A stretch of DNA of 64,000 bases, taken from contig OX359189.1 of assembly GCA_947172415.1 (NCBI GenBank), positions 10,345,358 to 10,409,357 on the forward strand, given 5' to 3'. The translations under genes and the position numbers were made by a program. This DNA comes from Chondrosia reniformis. Its lineage: Eukaryota; Porifera; Demospongiae; Chondrillida; Chondrillidae. Shown in pieces: positions 22,528-34,543 of this stretch. Numbering within the stretch: the first letter of the stretch is position 1; each line of letters begins with the position of its first letter. A model generated the notes under the pieces. That model had not been told where the DNA came from, searched no databases, and saw nothing but the letters and a program-made list of their open reading frames with translations.

Positions 22528-22789
22528 TGTCTAAGATGCTCTAATTTTCGAGATATTACCTCTTTTAGTGAAGAAAGTAAGCACGGCTATGTTTTCCAAG
22601 TTCCTAAGGGTAAGAAGCTTTCTCTGACTATCTACGGAAGCAAATTCGGTCAGGAAGAGCCCTGGTTATCCTTTTGTAACGGTATATCTTTATGTAGTTT
22701 TTTCAAAGCCCTAGAACATTGGAGAAGCGTCGTAGCCTCAAACAAATTGTTTACTAAACCGTCAAGTGAAGCGTGGCAAGCAGAATAAG
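22528..22789 (+). CDS. Orphan terminal exon or gene fragment, about 87 codons
   Basis: A stop-free frame starts right after a good acceptor (TCCATTTACAG) and ends in TAA. It reads CLRCSNFRDITSFSEE, then KHGYVFQVPKGKKLSLTIYG, then EEPWLSFCNGISLCSFFKAL and ends SSEAWQAE. Residue composition looks like real protein (balanced, aromatic residues, no low complexity), but there is no ATG and no partner exon that I can identify. I do not recognise the family. It may be the last exon of an element-borne or decayed gene, since it sits beside palindromic repeats. Confidence 0.4.
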
Positions 22790-22984
22790 GCGCACAAATA
22801 AACCACCGTCTTTAGTCTTTGTACATGTATCGCCAACATTTCGGCTGCAGCAGTGTTATGTAGCTCTGTAAATCTTACTACAAAACGTCCATGGTATCTT
22901 TGACGCAAATATGCGGCACTCGCTATTGAAGATACCTAATTAATTGACGCAAATATGCGTCACTCGCGCATAAAGGGTTAAAGG

Positions 22985-23380
22985 GTTAATTGCAAGTAGT
23001 CTAATATAGATGATGTAGGTAAATATACTTGCATGTTGCTGCATGCATTTAGGCAAATGTATATAGGTGCATGTAGTTCCATGAAGCCACTAGTCACATG
23101 TAAATGCATGTTGGCGTATCTAGTGTTGTAGTGGCATGTATGCACGTATTGGCGCCTGTAGGCTAATGATGGTGGATGTATATGCATGTAGGAGCATGTA
23201 GTCGCATGTAGGCTCATAAAGGCTATATTGGTGCATGTAGGTGTGTACAGTAGCCGCATGTAGTCACATATAGATGCATGGTGGCCAATGTAGGCACATG
23301 TAAGCGCATGTAAACACTTTTAATTTCATATAGAAGCATGTAGTCTCATATAGGTGCATGAAGGCGCTTTTAGGCAACCA
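22985..23380. repeat. Degenerate GCATGTAGG decamer repeat
   Basis: Loose repeats of GCATGTAGG/GCATGTAAA with variable spacers of about 10-20 bp extend over roughly 400 bp. The minus-strand Cys/His-containing frame here is translation of the repeat. Confidence 0.6.
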
Positions 23381-23454
23381 CTGTAATTTGTATTCGTCTT
23401 TACGTATGTGTAAAGATAACGTAAAGGTACTGTAAAGACATCTTTACGTCACCT

Positions 23455-24419
23455 TTAAGGTAGTAGGGGGCTAAAGGCTTTCTTTGGGGTACATTGGTCT
23501 TAGTGATGTATCTCTCTGACCATATATCCAACTAACTTGAATTTTACAAGCAAAATAACTAGGTAAATTGCGCATGATTTGGTGTCAACCATAATTTGAT
23601 TGGCTACTCTGTTACCGAGATATTTTAATTTAAAGTCGAAAAATGTCACCTCAAAAAGTGTCAAATAGCTCCACAAAAAAGCTATCTACTTCTGCATAAA
23701 TGAGCTGAGAAGCACCAAATTTGATATATATAATCTACAAGCATGGGTTCACAGGACTACGGGAGCGAATCGCCATTCTCGCTTGTATTCTGGAATAATT
23801 CCTGTTTTCCAAAAAATCGCAATATCTTCGTCAAAACTTCAAGTATTCCAATTCGCTCCCGTCAGTTTGTGCACGCTTTGGGTGCCTTTACAGGCAAGTT
23901 GTCCGCGTTCGAATCGGTTGCAACGTAACAGACTAGTTAGATTTGCAACACCTTCGTTAACACTGATTCTATACAAATTAACTACGGAAAAAACGGTCTT
24001 ACCATATTTTCGCCTTAAACAAACATCAAATCGTAGAATTATCCATACTGTATACAATAATCAGTTAGTTTAAAGGCCAGCGACTATAACGTTTATTCAC
24101 AAGAGGAGAAAGTTAACTCGGTCGAATTTGGGCCTCATTAATTGTTGATTTCACACCTAATTTATCTATCACCTCCGTAAGTGTTTCTGAATGAATCTGC
24201 TATGCCGAAAGTAAAGAAGAGAGTCACTCAATATCAAGTAGGCAATTAACGCTTAAAATTTAACACAAGATAACGCTTTCTTATTCCTTTAATAATTCAA
24301 GCTTAGAAGTAGAGACGGGTTTAAAAATCTAGATATGAAAAATAGACCACTAACCTAACCTCTGTACCAAAATTCGTGTCGTTTTGATTTAGACACGATA
24401 GCCCCCCCTACTACCTTAA
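23455..24419. repeat. 965-bp block bounded by a 16-bp inverted repeat
   Basis: TTAAGGTAGTAGGGGG at 23455-23470 is matched by its exact reverse complement at 24404-24419. Outside each arm lie CTTTAA/GTAAAG-rich stretches. The interior is AT-rich with no recognisable protein. The layout suggests a small non-autonomous DNA element (MITE or foldback type), but no target duplication could be identified. Confidence 0.45.
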
Positions 24420-24889
24420 GTTGGCGCTTAAAGGTGCAACATCTTTAATCTATAAGTTAACTTTACGTTATACAGTAAAGAGCTTAAAGCATCACTTTAC
24501 GAAGCCCGTAATAGTGTCATTAAAGACCGTAAAGATGATCGACATCTTTACGGCTAGTAAATGTAAATGTGTCTTTAATCCGTTTGTAAAGTTATTAAAT
24601 TTCGACTTCAGTTTTTTAAATAAAACTTAAATTTCTTTACAATAAAAACAAGTAAAAACGTTCAGTTAGTAAAAAAAATCGTTAGTTTTCGTTCCCTTTT
24701 GAGCTGTTTTTCTAAAGAAGAAAGAAATAATCGTGAACAAGGTATTTTATCTAGGACATAAAAACACTTACCATGATATTTCGAATGTTTTGAGTACCTG
24801 CACGCAAAGAATTAAACAAAATGACATGCGCTACAAAGGTAGGCTAAACAGTGATAGATTACGTAGCAATATGACAGTTTAAACTTACT
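24420..24889. other. Unannotated AT-rich flank before the giant repeat
   Basis: The first part continues the TTAAAG/GTAAAG motif cluster; the remainder is plain AT-rich sequence up to the first GGTAGG units. No gene is supported. Confidence 0.4.
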
Positions 24890-27800
24890 TAGGTAGGTAG
24901 GTAGGTATAGGTAGGTATAGGTAGGTAGGTAGGTAGGTAGGTAGGTAGGTAGGTAGGTAGGTAGGTGGGTATAGGTAGGTAGGTAGGTATAGGTAGGTAT
25001 AGGTAGGTATAGGTAGGTATAGGTAGGTAGGTATAGGTAGGTAGGTATAGGTAGGTATAGGTAGGTAGGTATAGGTAGATATAGGTAGGTAGGTATAGGT
25101 AGGTAGGTATAGGTAGGTAGGTATAGGTAGGTAGGTATAGGTAGGTAGGTATAGGTAGGTAGGTATAGGTAGGTAGGTATAGGTAGGTAGGTATAGGTAG
25201 GTTGGTAGGTAGGTATAGGTAGGTATAGGTAGGTAGGTATAGGTAGGTATAGGTAGGTATAGATAGGTAGGTATAGGTAGGTAGGTATAGGTAGGTTGGT
25301 AGGTAGGTATAGGTAGGTAGGTATAAATAGGTAGGTATAGGTAGGTAGGTATAGGTAGGTAGGTATAGGTAGGTAGGTATAGGTAGGTATAGGTAGGTAG
25401 GTATAGGTAGGTAGGTATAGGTAGGTAGGTATAGGTAGGTAGGTATAGGTAGGTAGGTATAGGTAGGTAGGTATAGGTAGGTAGGTATAGGTAGGTATAG
25501 GTAGGTAGGTATAGGTAGGTAGGTATAGGTAGGTAAATATAGGTAGGTATAGGTAGATATAGGTAGGTATAGGTAGGGAGGTATAGGTAGGTGGGTATAG
25601 GTAGGTAGGTATAGGTAGGCATAGGTAGGTATAGGTAGGTATAGGTAGGTATAGGTAGGTATAGGTAGGTAGGTATAGGTAGGTTGGTATAGGTAGGTAT
25701 AGGTAGGTAGGTATAGGTAGGTGGGTATAGGTATGTATAGGTAGGTATAGGTAGGTATAGGTAGGTATAGGTAGGCAGGTATAGGTAGGTATAGGTAGGT
25801 ATAGGTAGGGAGGTATAGGTAGGTAGGTATAGGTAGGTATAGGTAGGTATAGGTTGGTATAGGTAGGTATAGGTAGGTAGGTATAGGTAGGTAGTTATAG
25901 GTAGGTAGGTATAGGTAGGTATAGGTAGGTATAGGTAGGTAGGTATAGGTAGGTAGGTATAGGTAGATATAGGTAGGTATAGGTAGGTAGGTAGGTAGGT
26001 ATAGGTAGGTAGGTATAGGTAGGTATAGGTAGGTAGGTATAGGTAGGTAGGTATAGGTAGGTTGGTAAGTAGGTATAAGTAGGTAGGTATAGGTAGGTAG
26101 GTAAAGTTAGGTATAGGTAGGTAAGTATAGGTAGGTAGGTATAGGTAGGTATAGGTAGGTAGGTATAGGTAGGTAGGTATAGGTAGGTTGGTAGGTAGGT
26201 ATAAGTAGGTAGGTATAGGTAGGCAGGTAAAGTTAGGTATAGGTAGGTAGGTATAGGTAGGTAGGCATAGGTAGGTATAGGTAGGTGGGTATAGGTAGGT
26301 AGGTATATATAGATAGGTAGGTATAGGTAGGTAGGTAAATGTAGGTATAGGTATGTAGGTATAGGTAGGTATAGGTAGGTATAGGTAGGTAGGTATAGGA
26401 AGGTAGGTATAGGTAGGTAGGTTTAGGTAGGTATAGGTAGGTAGGTAGAGGTAGGTAGGTATAGGTAGGTATAGGTAGGTAGGTATAGGTAGGTATAGGT
26501 AGGTAGGTATAGGTAGGTTGGTATAGGTAGGTATAGGTAGGTAGGTATAGGTAGGTGGGTATAGGTATGTATAGGTAGGTATAGGTAGGTATAGGTAGGT
26601 ATAGGTAGGCAGGTATAGGTAGGTATAGGTAGGTATAGGTAGGGAGGTATAGGTAGGTAGGTATAGGTAGGTATAGGTAGGTATAGGTTGGTATAGGTAG
26701 GTATAGGTAGGTAGGTATAGGTAGGTAGTTATAGGTAGGTAGGTATAGGTAGGTATAGGTAGGTATAGGTAGGTAGGTATAGGTAGGTAGGTATAGGTAG
26801 ATATAGGTAGGTATAGGTAGGTAGGTAGGTAGGTATAGGTAGGTAGGTATAGGTAGGTATAGGTAGGTAGGTATAGGTAGGTAGGTATAGGTAGGTTGGT
26901 AAGTAGGTATAAGTAGGTAGGTATAGGTAGGTAGGTAAAGTTAGGTATAGGTAGGTAAGTATAGGTAGGTAGGTATAGGTAGGTATAGGTAGGTAGGTAT
27001 AGGTAGGTAGGTATAGGTAGGTTGGTAGGTAGGTATAAGTAGGTAGGTATAGGTAGGCAGGTAAAGTTAGGTATAGGTAGGTAGGTATAGGTAGGTAGGC
27101 ATAGGTAGGTATAGGTAGGTGGGTATAGGTAGGTAGGTATATATAGATAGGTAGGTATAGGTAGGTAGGTAAATGTAGGTATAGGTATGTAGGTATAGGT
27201 AGGTATAGGTAGGTATAGGTAGGTAGGTATAGGAAGGTAGGTATAGGTAGGTAGGTATAGGTAGGTATAGGTAGGTAGGTAGAGGTAGGTAGTTATAGGT
27301 AGGTATAGGTAGGTAGGTATAGGTAGGTATAGGTAGGTAGGTATAGGTAGGTAGGTATAGGCGGGTAGGTATAGGTGGGTAGGTATAGGTAGGTATAGGT
27401 AGGTGGTTATAGGTAGGTATAGGTAGGTAGGTATAGGTAGGTATAGGTAGGTAGGTATAGGTAGGTATAGGTAGGTAGGTATAGGTAGGTAGGTATAGGC
27501 GGGTAGGTATAGGTGGGTAGGTATAGGTAGGTATAGGTAGGTAGTTATAGGTAGGTATAGGTAGGTAGGTATAGGTAGGTATAGGTAGGTAGGTATAGGT
27601 AGGTAGGTATAGGTAGGTATAGGTAGGTAGGTAAAGGTAGGTATAGGTTGTTAGGTATAGGTAGGTATAGGTAGGTAGGTATAGGTAGGTAGGTATAGGT
27701 AGGTAGGTATAGGAAGGTAGGTATTGGTAGATATAGGTGGTTAGGTATAGGTAGGTAGGTATAGGAAGGTAGGTATTGGTAGATATAGGTGGGTAGGTAT

Positions 27801-30800
27801 AGGTAGGTAGGTATAGGTAGGTATAGGTGAGTGGGTATAGGTAGGTATAGGTAGGTATAGGTAGGTATAGGTAGATAGGTATAGGCAGGTAGGTATAGGT
27901 AGGTAGGTATAGGTAGGTAGGTATAGGTAGGTATAGGTGAGTAGGTATAGGTAGGTATAGGTAGGTAGGTATAGGTAGGTATAGGTAGGTAGGTATAGGT
28001 ATGTATAGGTAGATATTGGTAGGTAAGTATAGGTAGGTATAGGTAGTTATAGGTAGGTAGGTATAGGTAGGTAGGTATAGGTAGGCAGGTATAGGTAGGT
28101 AGGTATAGGTAGGTATAGGTAGGTATAGGGAGGTATAGGTAGGTGGGTATAAGTAGGTATAGGTAGGTATAGGTAGGTATGTATAGGTAGATAGGTATAG
28201 ATAGGTAGGAATAGGTAGGTATAGGTAGGTATAGGTAGGTATAGGTAGGTAGGTATAGGTAGGTATAGGTAGGTAGGTATAGGTAGGTATAGGTAGGTAT
28301 AGGTAGGTAGGTATAGGTAGGTATAGGTAGGTAGGTATAGGTAGGTATAGGTGGGTAGGTATAGGTAGGTAGGTATAGATAGGTAGGTATAGGTAGGTAT
28401 AGGTAGGTAGATATAGATAGGTAGGTATAGGTAGGTAGGTATAGGTAGGTATAGGTAGGTATAGTTAGGTAGGTATAGTTAGGTATAGGTAGGTAGGTAT
28501 AGGTAGGTATAGGTAGGTAGGTATAGGTAGATAGGTATAGGTAGGTATAGGTAGGAAGGTATAGGTAGGTAGGTATAGGTAGGAAGGTATTGGTAGGTAT
28601 AGGTGGGTAAGTATAGGTAGGTATAGGTAGGTAGGTATAGGTAGGTAGTTATAGGTAGGTATAGGTAGGTAGGTATAGGTAGGGAGGTATAGGTGGGTAG
28701 GTATAGGTGGGTAGGTATAGGTGGGTATAGGTAGGTAGGTATAGGTAGGTATAGGTATGTAGGTATAGGTAGGTATAGGTAGGTAGGTATAGGTAGGTAG
28801 GTTTAGGTAGGTATAGGTGGGTAGGTATAGGTAGGTATAGGTAGGTATAGGTATGTAGGTATAGGTAGGTATAGGTAGGTAGGTATAGGTAGGTAGGTAT
28901 AGGTAGGTATAGGTGGGTAGGTATAGGTAGGTATAGGTTGGTAGGTATAGGTAGGTATAGGTAGGTAGGTATAGGTAGGTATAGGTAGGTAGGTATAGGT
29001 AGGTAGGTATAGGTAGGTATAGGTATGTAGGTATAGGTAGGTAGGTATAGGTGGGTAGGTATAGGTGGGTAGGTATAGGTAGGTATAGTTGGTAGGTATA
29101 GGTAGGTATAGGTAGGTAGGTATAGGTAGGTATAGGTAGGTAGGTATAGGTAGGTAGGTATAGGTAGGTATAGGTGGGTAGGTATAGGTAGGTATAGGTC
29201 GGTAGTTATAGGTAGGAATAGGTTGGTAGGTATAGGTAGGTATAGGTAGGTAGGTATAGGTAGGTATAGGTAGGTAGGTATAGGTAGGTATAGGTAGGTA
29301 TAGGTAGGTAGGTATAGGTAGGTATAGGTAGGTAGGTATAGGTAGGTAGGTATAGGTAGCTAGGTATAGGTGGGTAGGTATAGGTAGGTATAGGTGGGTA
29401 GGTATAGGTAGGTATAGGTGGGTAGGTATAGGTAGGTATAGGTAGGTAGGTATAGGTGGGTATAGATAGGTATTGGTAGGTAGCTATAGGTAGGTATAGG
29501 TAGGTATAGGTAGGTAGGTATAGGTAGGTAGGTATAGGTAGGCAGGTATAGGTAGGTAGGTATAGGTAGGTATAGGTAGGTATAGGTAGGTAGGTATAGG
29601 TAGGTATAGGTAGGTAGGTATAGGTATGTAGGTATAGGTAGGTAGGTATAGGTGGGTAGGTATAGGTAGGTATAGGTAGGTAGGTATAGGTAGGTATAGG
29701 TAGGTATTGGTAGGTAGGTATAGGTAGGTATAGGTAGGTATAGGTAGGTAGGTATAGGTAGGTATATGTAGGTAGGTATAGGTAGGTATAGGTAGGTAGG
29801 TATAGGTAGGTATAGGTAGGTAGGTATAGGTAGGTAGGTATAGGTAGGTAGGTTTAGGTGGGTAGGTATAGGTAGGTATAGGTGGGTAGGTATAGGTAGG
29901 TATAGGTAGGTATATGTAGGTAGGTATAGGTAGGTAGGTATAGGTGGGTAGGTATAGGTAGGTATAGGTAGGTAGGTGTAGGTAGGTATAGGTAGGTTTT
30001 GGTAGGTAGGTATAGGTAGGTATAGGTAGGTATACGTAGGTAGGTATAGGTAGTTAGGTATAGGTAGGTATAGGTAGGTGGTTATAGGTAGGTATAGGTA
30101 GGTATAGGTAGGTATGTATAAGTAGGTAGGGATAGAGAGGTAGGAATAGGTAGGTATAGGTAGGTATAGGTAGGTAGAGGTAGGTGGGTATAGGTAGGTA
30201 TATTTTGGTAGGTATAGGTAGGTATAGGTAGGTATAGGTAGGTAGGTATAGGTAGGTATATTTAGGTAGGTATAGGTAGGTAGGTATAGGTAGGTAGGTA
30301 TAGGTGGGTAGGTATAGGTAGGTATAGGTGGGTAGGTATAGGTAGGTATAGTTAGGTAGGTATAGGTAGGTATAGGTAGGTAGGTATAGGAAGGTATTGG
30401 TAGGTAGGTATAAGTAGGTATAGGTAGGTATAGGTAGGTACGTTAGGTAGGTAGGTATAGATAGGTAGGAATAGGTAGGTATAGGTAGGTATAGGTAGGT
30501 AGGTATAGGTAGGTATAGGTAGGTATAGGTAGGTAGGTATAGGTAGGTATAGGTAGGTAGGTATAGGTAGGTAGGTATAGGTAGGTATAGGTAGGTATAG
30601 GTAGGTAGGTATAGGTAGGTACAGGTAGGTAGGTATAGGTAGGAGGTATAGGTAGATATAGGTAGGTATAGGTAGGTAGGTAGGTAGGTAGAGGTAGGTA
30701 GGTATAGGTAGGTATAGGTAGGTAGGTAGAGGTAGGTATAGGTAGGTAGGTATATGTAGGTATAGGTAGGGGGGTATAGGTAGGTGGGTATAGGTAGGAA

Positions 30801-31174
30801 GGTATAGGTAGGTTGGTAGGTAGGTAGAGGTAGGTAGGTATAGGTAGGTATAGGTAGGTAGGTAGAGGTAGGTATAAGTAGGTAGGTATAGTTAGGTAGG
30901 TATAGGTAGGTATAGGTAGGTAGGTATAGGTAGGTATAGGTAGGTCGGTATAGGTAGGTAGGTATAGGTAGGTAGGTATAGGTAGGTTGGTAGGTAGGTA
31001 TAGGTAGGTAAGTATAGGTAGGTAGGTAAAGGTAGGTATAGGTAGGTGGGTATAGGTAGGTATAGGTAGGTAGGTATAGGTAGGTATAAGTAGGTATAGG
31101 TAGGTAGGTATAGGTAGGAATAGGTAGGTAGGTATAGGTAGGTAGGTATAGGTAGGTATAGGTAGATATAGGTA
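24890..31174. repeat. Giant TATAGGTAGG/TATAGGTAGGTAGG array, segment 1
   Basis: 6.3 kb of two interleaved units, 10 bp (TATAGGTAGG) and 14 bp (TATAGGTAGGTAGG), with scattered point variants. The plus strand is nearly free of C. The left edge is a purer (TAGG)n run. Point variants mark long-range duplications inside it; for example, 25681 onward recurs 834 bp downstream. The minus strand lacks stop codons by composition, so its long Pro-Thr-Tyr frames are not evidence of a gene. Confidence 0.97.
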
Positions 31175-31471
31175 CATAATACTAAAGTATTATCCTGCTT
31201 AACGCTGTGTGCGTTATCGATGCGTTATCACGAGTGTTATGCCTCATTATATATGCAAACGTGACGAGATTCTCAAATCTGATTCGCCGATATAGTTACA
31301 CCTACGTTTTGATTCCTTTCTCCCGAACGGAATGATATACTTCAAATCCGAAAACATCATCTGAAAGCTGAATAAATTCTCTATCAAATGGTATATTATA
31401 TGGTACCAACTATTGCTAATTTTACCTAGATTAGCTTTAAAGAAATTTGGTAACTTTTTGATGAAATGAAC
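31175..31471. mobile_element. 297-bp unique island, probable solo end of a transposon relative
   Basis: Non-repetitive insert inside the array. Its right terminus, read inward on the minus strand, is TAGTTCATTTCATCA, very similar to the terminus TAGTGCATTTCACCA of the 4-kb transposon at 34544, and it also abuts TA-GGTAGG. The left terminus (CATAATACTAAAG) does not match, so this may be a decayed or truncated non-autonomous relative. Confidence 0.5.
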
Positions 31472-34400
31472 TATAGGTAGGTATAGATAGGTAGGTATAG
31501 GTAGATATAGGTAGGTAAGTATAGGTAGGTATAGTTAGGTAGGTATAGGTAGGTAGGTAGAGGTAGGTATAGGTAGGTAGGTATATGTAGGTATAGGTAG
31601 GTGGGTATAGGTAGGTGGGTATAGGTAGTAAGGTATAGGTAGGTTGGTAGGTAGGTAGAGGTAGGTAGGTATAGGTAGGTATAGGTAGGTAGGTAGAGGT
31701 AGGTATAGGTAGGTAGGTATAGTTAGGTAGGTATAGGTAGGTATAGGTAGGTAGGTATAGGTAGGTAGGTATAGGTAGGTAGGTATAGGCGGGTAGGTAT
31801 AGGTGGGTAGGTATAGGTGGGTAGGTATAGGTAGGTATAGGTAGGTAGTTATAGGTAGGTATAGGTAGGTAGGTATAGGTAGGTATAGGTAGGTAGGTAT
31901 AGGTAGGTAGGTATAGGTAGGTATAGGTAGGTAGGTAAAGGTAGGTATAGGTGGGTAGGTATAGGTAGGTATAGGTAGGTAGGTATAGGTAGGTAGGTAT
32001 AGGTAGGTAGGTATAGGAAGGTAGGTATTGGTAGATATAGGTGGGTAGGTATAGGTAAGTAGGTATAGGTAAGTATAGGTGAGTGGGTATAGGTAGGTAT
32101 AGGTAGGTATAGGTAGGTAGGTATAGGTAGGTATAGGTAGATAGGTATAGGTAGGTAGGTATAGGTAGGTATAGGTAGGTAGGTATAGGTAGGTATAGGT
32201 AGATAGGTATAGGTAGGTAGGTATAGGTAGGTAGGTATAGGTAGGTAGGTATAGGTAGGTATAGGTGAGTAGGTATAGGTAGGTATAGGTAGGTAGGTAT
32301 AGGTAGGTATAGGTAGGTAGGTATAGGTAGGTATAGGTAGGTATTGGTAGGTAGGTATAGGTAGGTATAGTAGGTATAGGTAGGTAGGTATAGGTAGGTA
32401 GGTATAGGTAGGCAGGTATAGGTAGGTAGGTATAGGTAGGTATAGGTAGGTATAGGGAGGTATAGGTAGGTGGGTATAAGTAGGTATAGGTAGGTATAGG
32501 TAGGTATGTATAGCTAGATAGGTATAGATAGGTAGGAATAGGTAGGTATAGGTAGGAATAGGTAGGTAGGTATAGGTAGGTATAGGTAGGTATAGGTAGG
32601 TAGGTATAGGTAGGTATAGGTAGGTAGGTATAGGTAGGTAGGTATAGGTTGGTAGGTATAGGTGGGTAGGTATAGGTAGGTATAGGTGGGTAGGTATAGG
32701 TAGGTATAGGTAGGTAGGTATAGGTAGGTATAGGTAGGTAGGTATAGGTGGGTATAGGTAGGTATTGGTAGGTAGGTATAGGTAGGTATAGGTAGGTATA
32801 GGTAGGTAGGTATAGGTAGGTAGGTATAGGTAGGTAGGTATAGGTAGGCAGGTATAGGTAGGTAGGTATAGGTAGGTATAGGTTGGTATAGGTAGGTAGG
32901 TATAGGTAGGTATAGGTAGGTAGGTATAGGTAGGTAGGTATAGGTAGGTAGGTATAGGTGGGTAGGTACAGGTAGGTATAGGTAGGTAGGTATAGGTAGG
33001 TATAGGTAGGTATTGGTAGGTAGGTATAGGTAGGTATAGGTAGGTATAGGTAGGTAGGTATAGGTAGGTATATGTATGTAGGTATAGGTAGGTATAGGTA
33101 GGTATAGGTAGGTATAGGTAGGTAGGTATAGGTAGGTATAGGTAGGTAGGTATTGGTAGGTAGGTATAGGTAGGTAGGTTTAGGTGGGTAGGTATAGGTA
33201 GGTAGAGGTGGGTAGGTATAGGTAGGTATAGGTAGGTATAGGTAGGTAGGTATAGGTAGGTAGGTATAGGTGGGTAGGTATAGGTAGGTATAGGTAGGTA
33301 GGTATAGGTAGGTATAGGTAGGTATTGGTAGGTAGGTATAGGTAGGTATAGGTAGGTATAGGTAAGTAGGTATAGGTAGGTAGGTATAGGTAGGTATAGG
33401 TAGGTGGGTATAGGTAGGTATAGGTAGGTATAGGTAGGTATGTATAAGTAGGTAGGGATAGAGAGGTAGGAATAGGTAGGTATAGGTAGGTATAGGTAGG
33501 TATAGGTAGGTGGGTATAGGTAGGTATATGTAGGTAGGTATAGGTAGGTATAGGTAGGTATAGGTAGGTAGGTATAGGTAGGTATATTTAGGTAGGTATA
33601 GGTAGGTAGGTATAGGTAGGTAGGTATAGGTGGGTAGGTATAGGTAGGTATAGGTGGGTAGGTATAGGTAGGTATAGTTAGGTAGGTATAGGTAGGTATA
33701 GGTAGGTAGGTATAGGAAGGTATTGGTAGGTAGGTATAGGTAGGTATAGGTAGGTATAGGTAGGTAGGTATAGGTAGGTAGGTATTGGTAGGCAGGTATA
33801 AGTAGGTAGGTATAGGTAGGTATAGGTAGGTATAGGTAGGTATAGGTAGGTGGGTATAGGTAAGTATAGGTAGGTATAGGTAGGTTTGTATAGGTAGGTA
33901 GGTATAGATAGGTAGGAATAGGTAGGTTTTAGGTAGGTATAGGTAGGTAGGTATAGGTAGGTATAGGTAGGTATAGGTAGGTAGGTATAGGTAGGTATAG
34001 GTAGGTAGGTATAGGTAGGTAGGTATAGGTAGGTATAGGTAGGTATAGGTAGGTAGGTATAGGTAGGTATAGGTAGGTAGGTATAGGTAGGTATAGGTAG
34101 GTATAGATAGGTAGGTATAGGTAGGTATAGGTAGGTAGGTATAGGTAGGTATAGGTAGGTATAGTTAGGTAGGTATAGGTAGGTAGGTATAGGTAGGTAT
34201 AGGTAGGTCGGTATAGGTAGGTAGGTATAGGTAGGTATAGGTGGGTAGGTATAGGTAGGTAGGTATAGATAGGTAGGTATAGGTAGGTATAGGTAGGTAG
34301 ATATAGGTAGGTAGGTATAGGTAGGTAGGTATAGGTAGGTATAGGTAGGTATAGTTAGGTAGGTATAGTTAGGTATAGGTAGGTAGGTATAGGTAGGTAT

Positions 34401-34543
34401 AGGTAGGTAGGTATAGGTAGATAGGTATAGGTAGGTATAGGTAGGAAGGTATAGGTAGGTAGGTATAGGTAGGAAGGTATTGGTAGGTATAGGTGGGTAA
34501 GTATAGGTAGGTATAGGTAGGTAGGTATAGGTAGGTATAGGTA
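31472..34543. repeat. Giant array, segment 2
   Basis: 3.1 kb of the same 10/14-bp units. The variant string beginning ATAGTTAGGT at 34351 and running to the transposon insertion also occurs at 28461, which shows that segments were copied within the array before the transposon landed. Confidence 0.96.
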
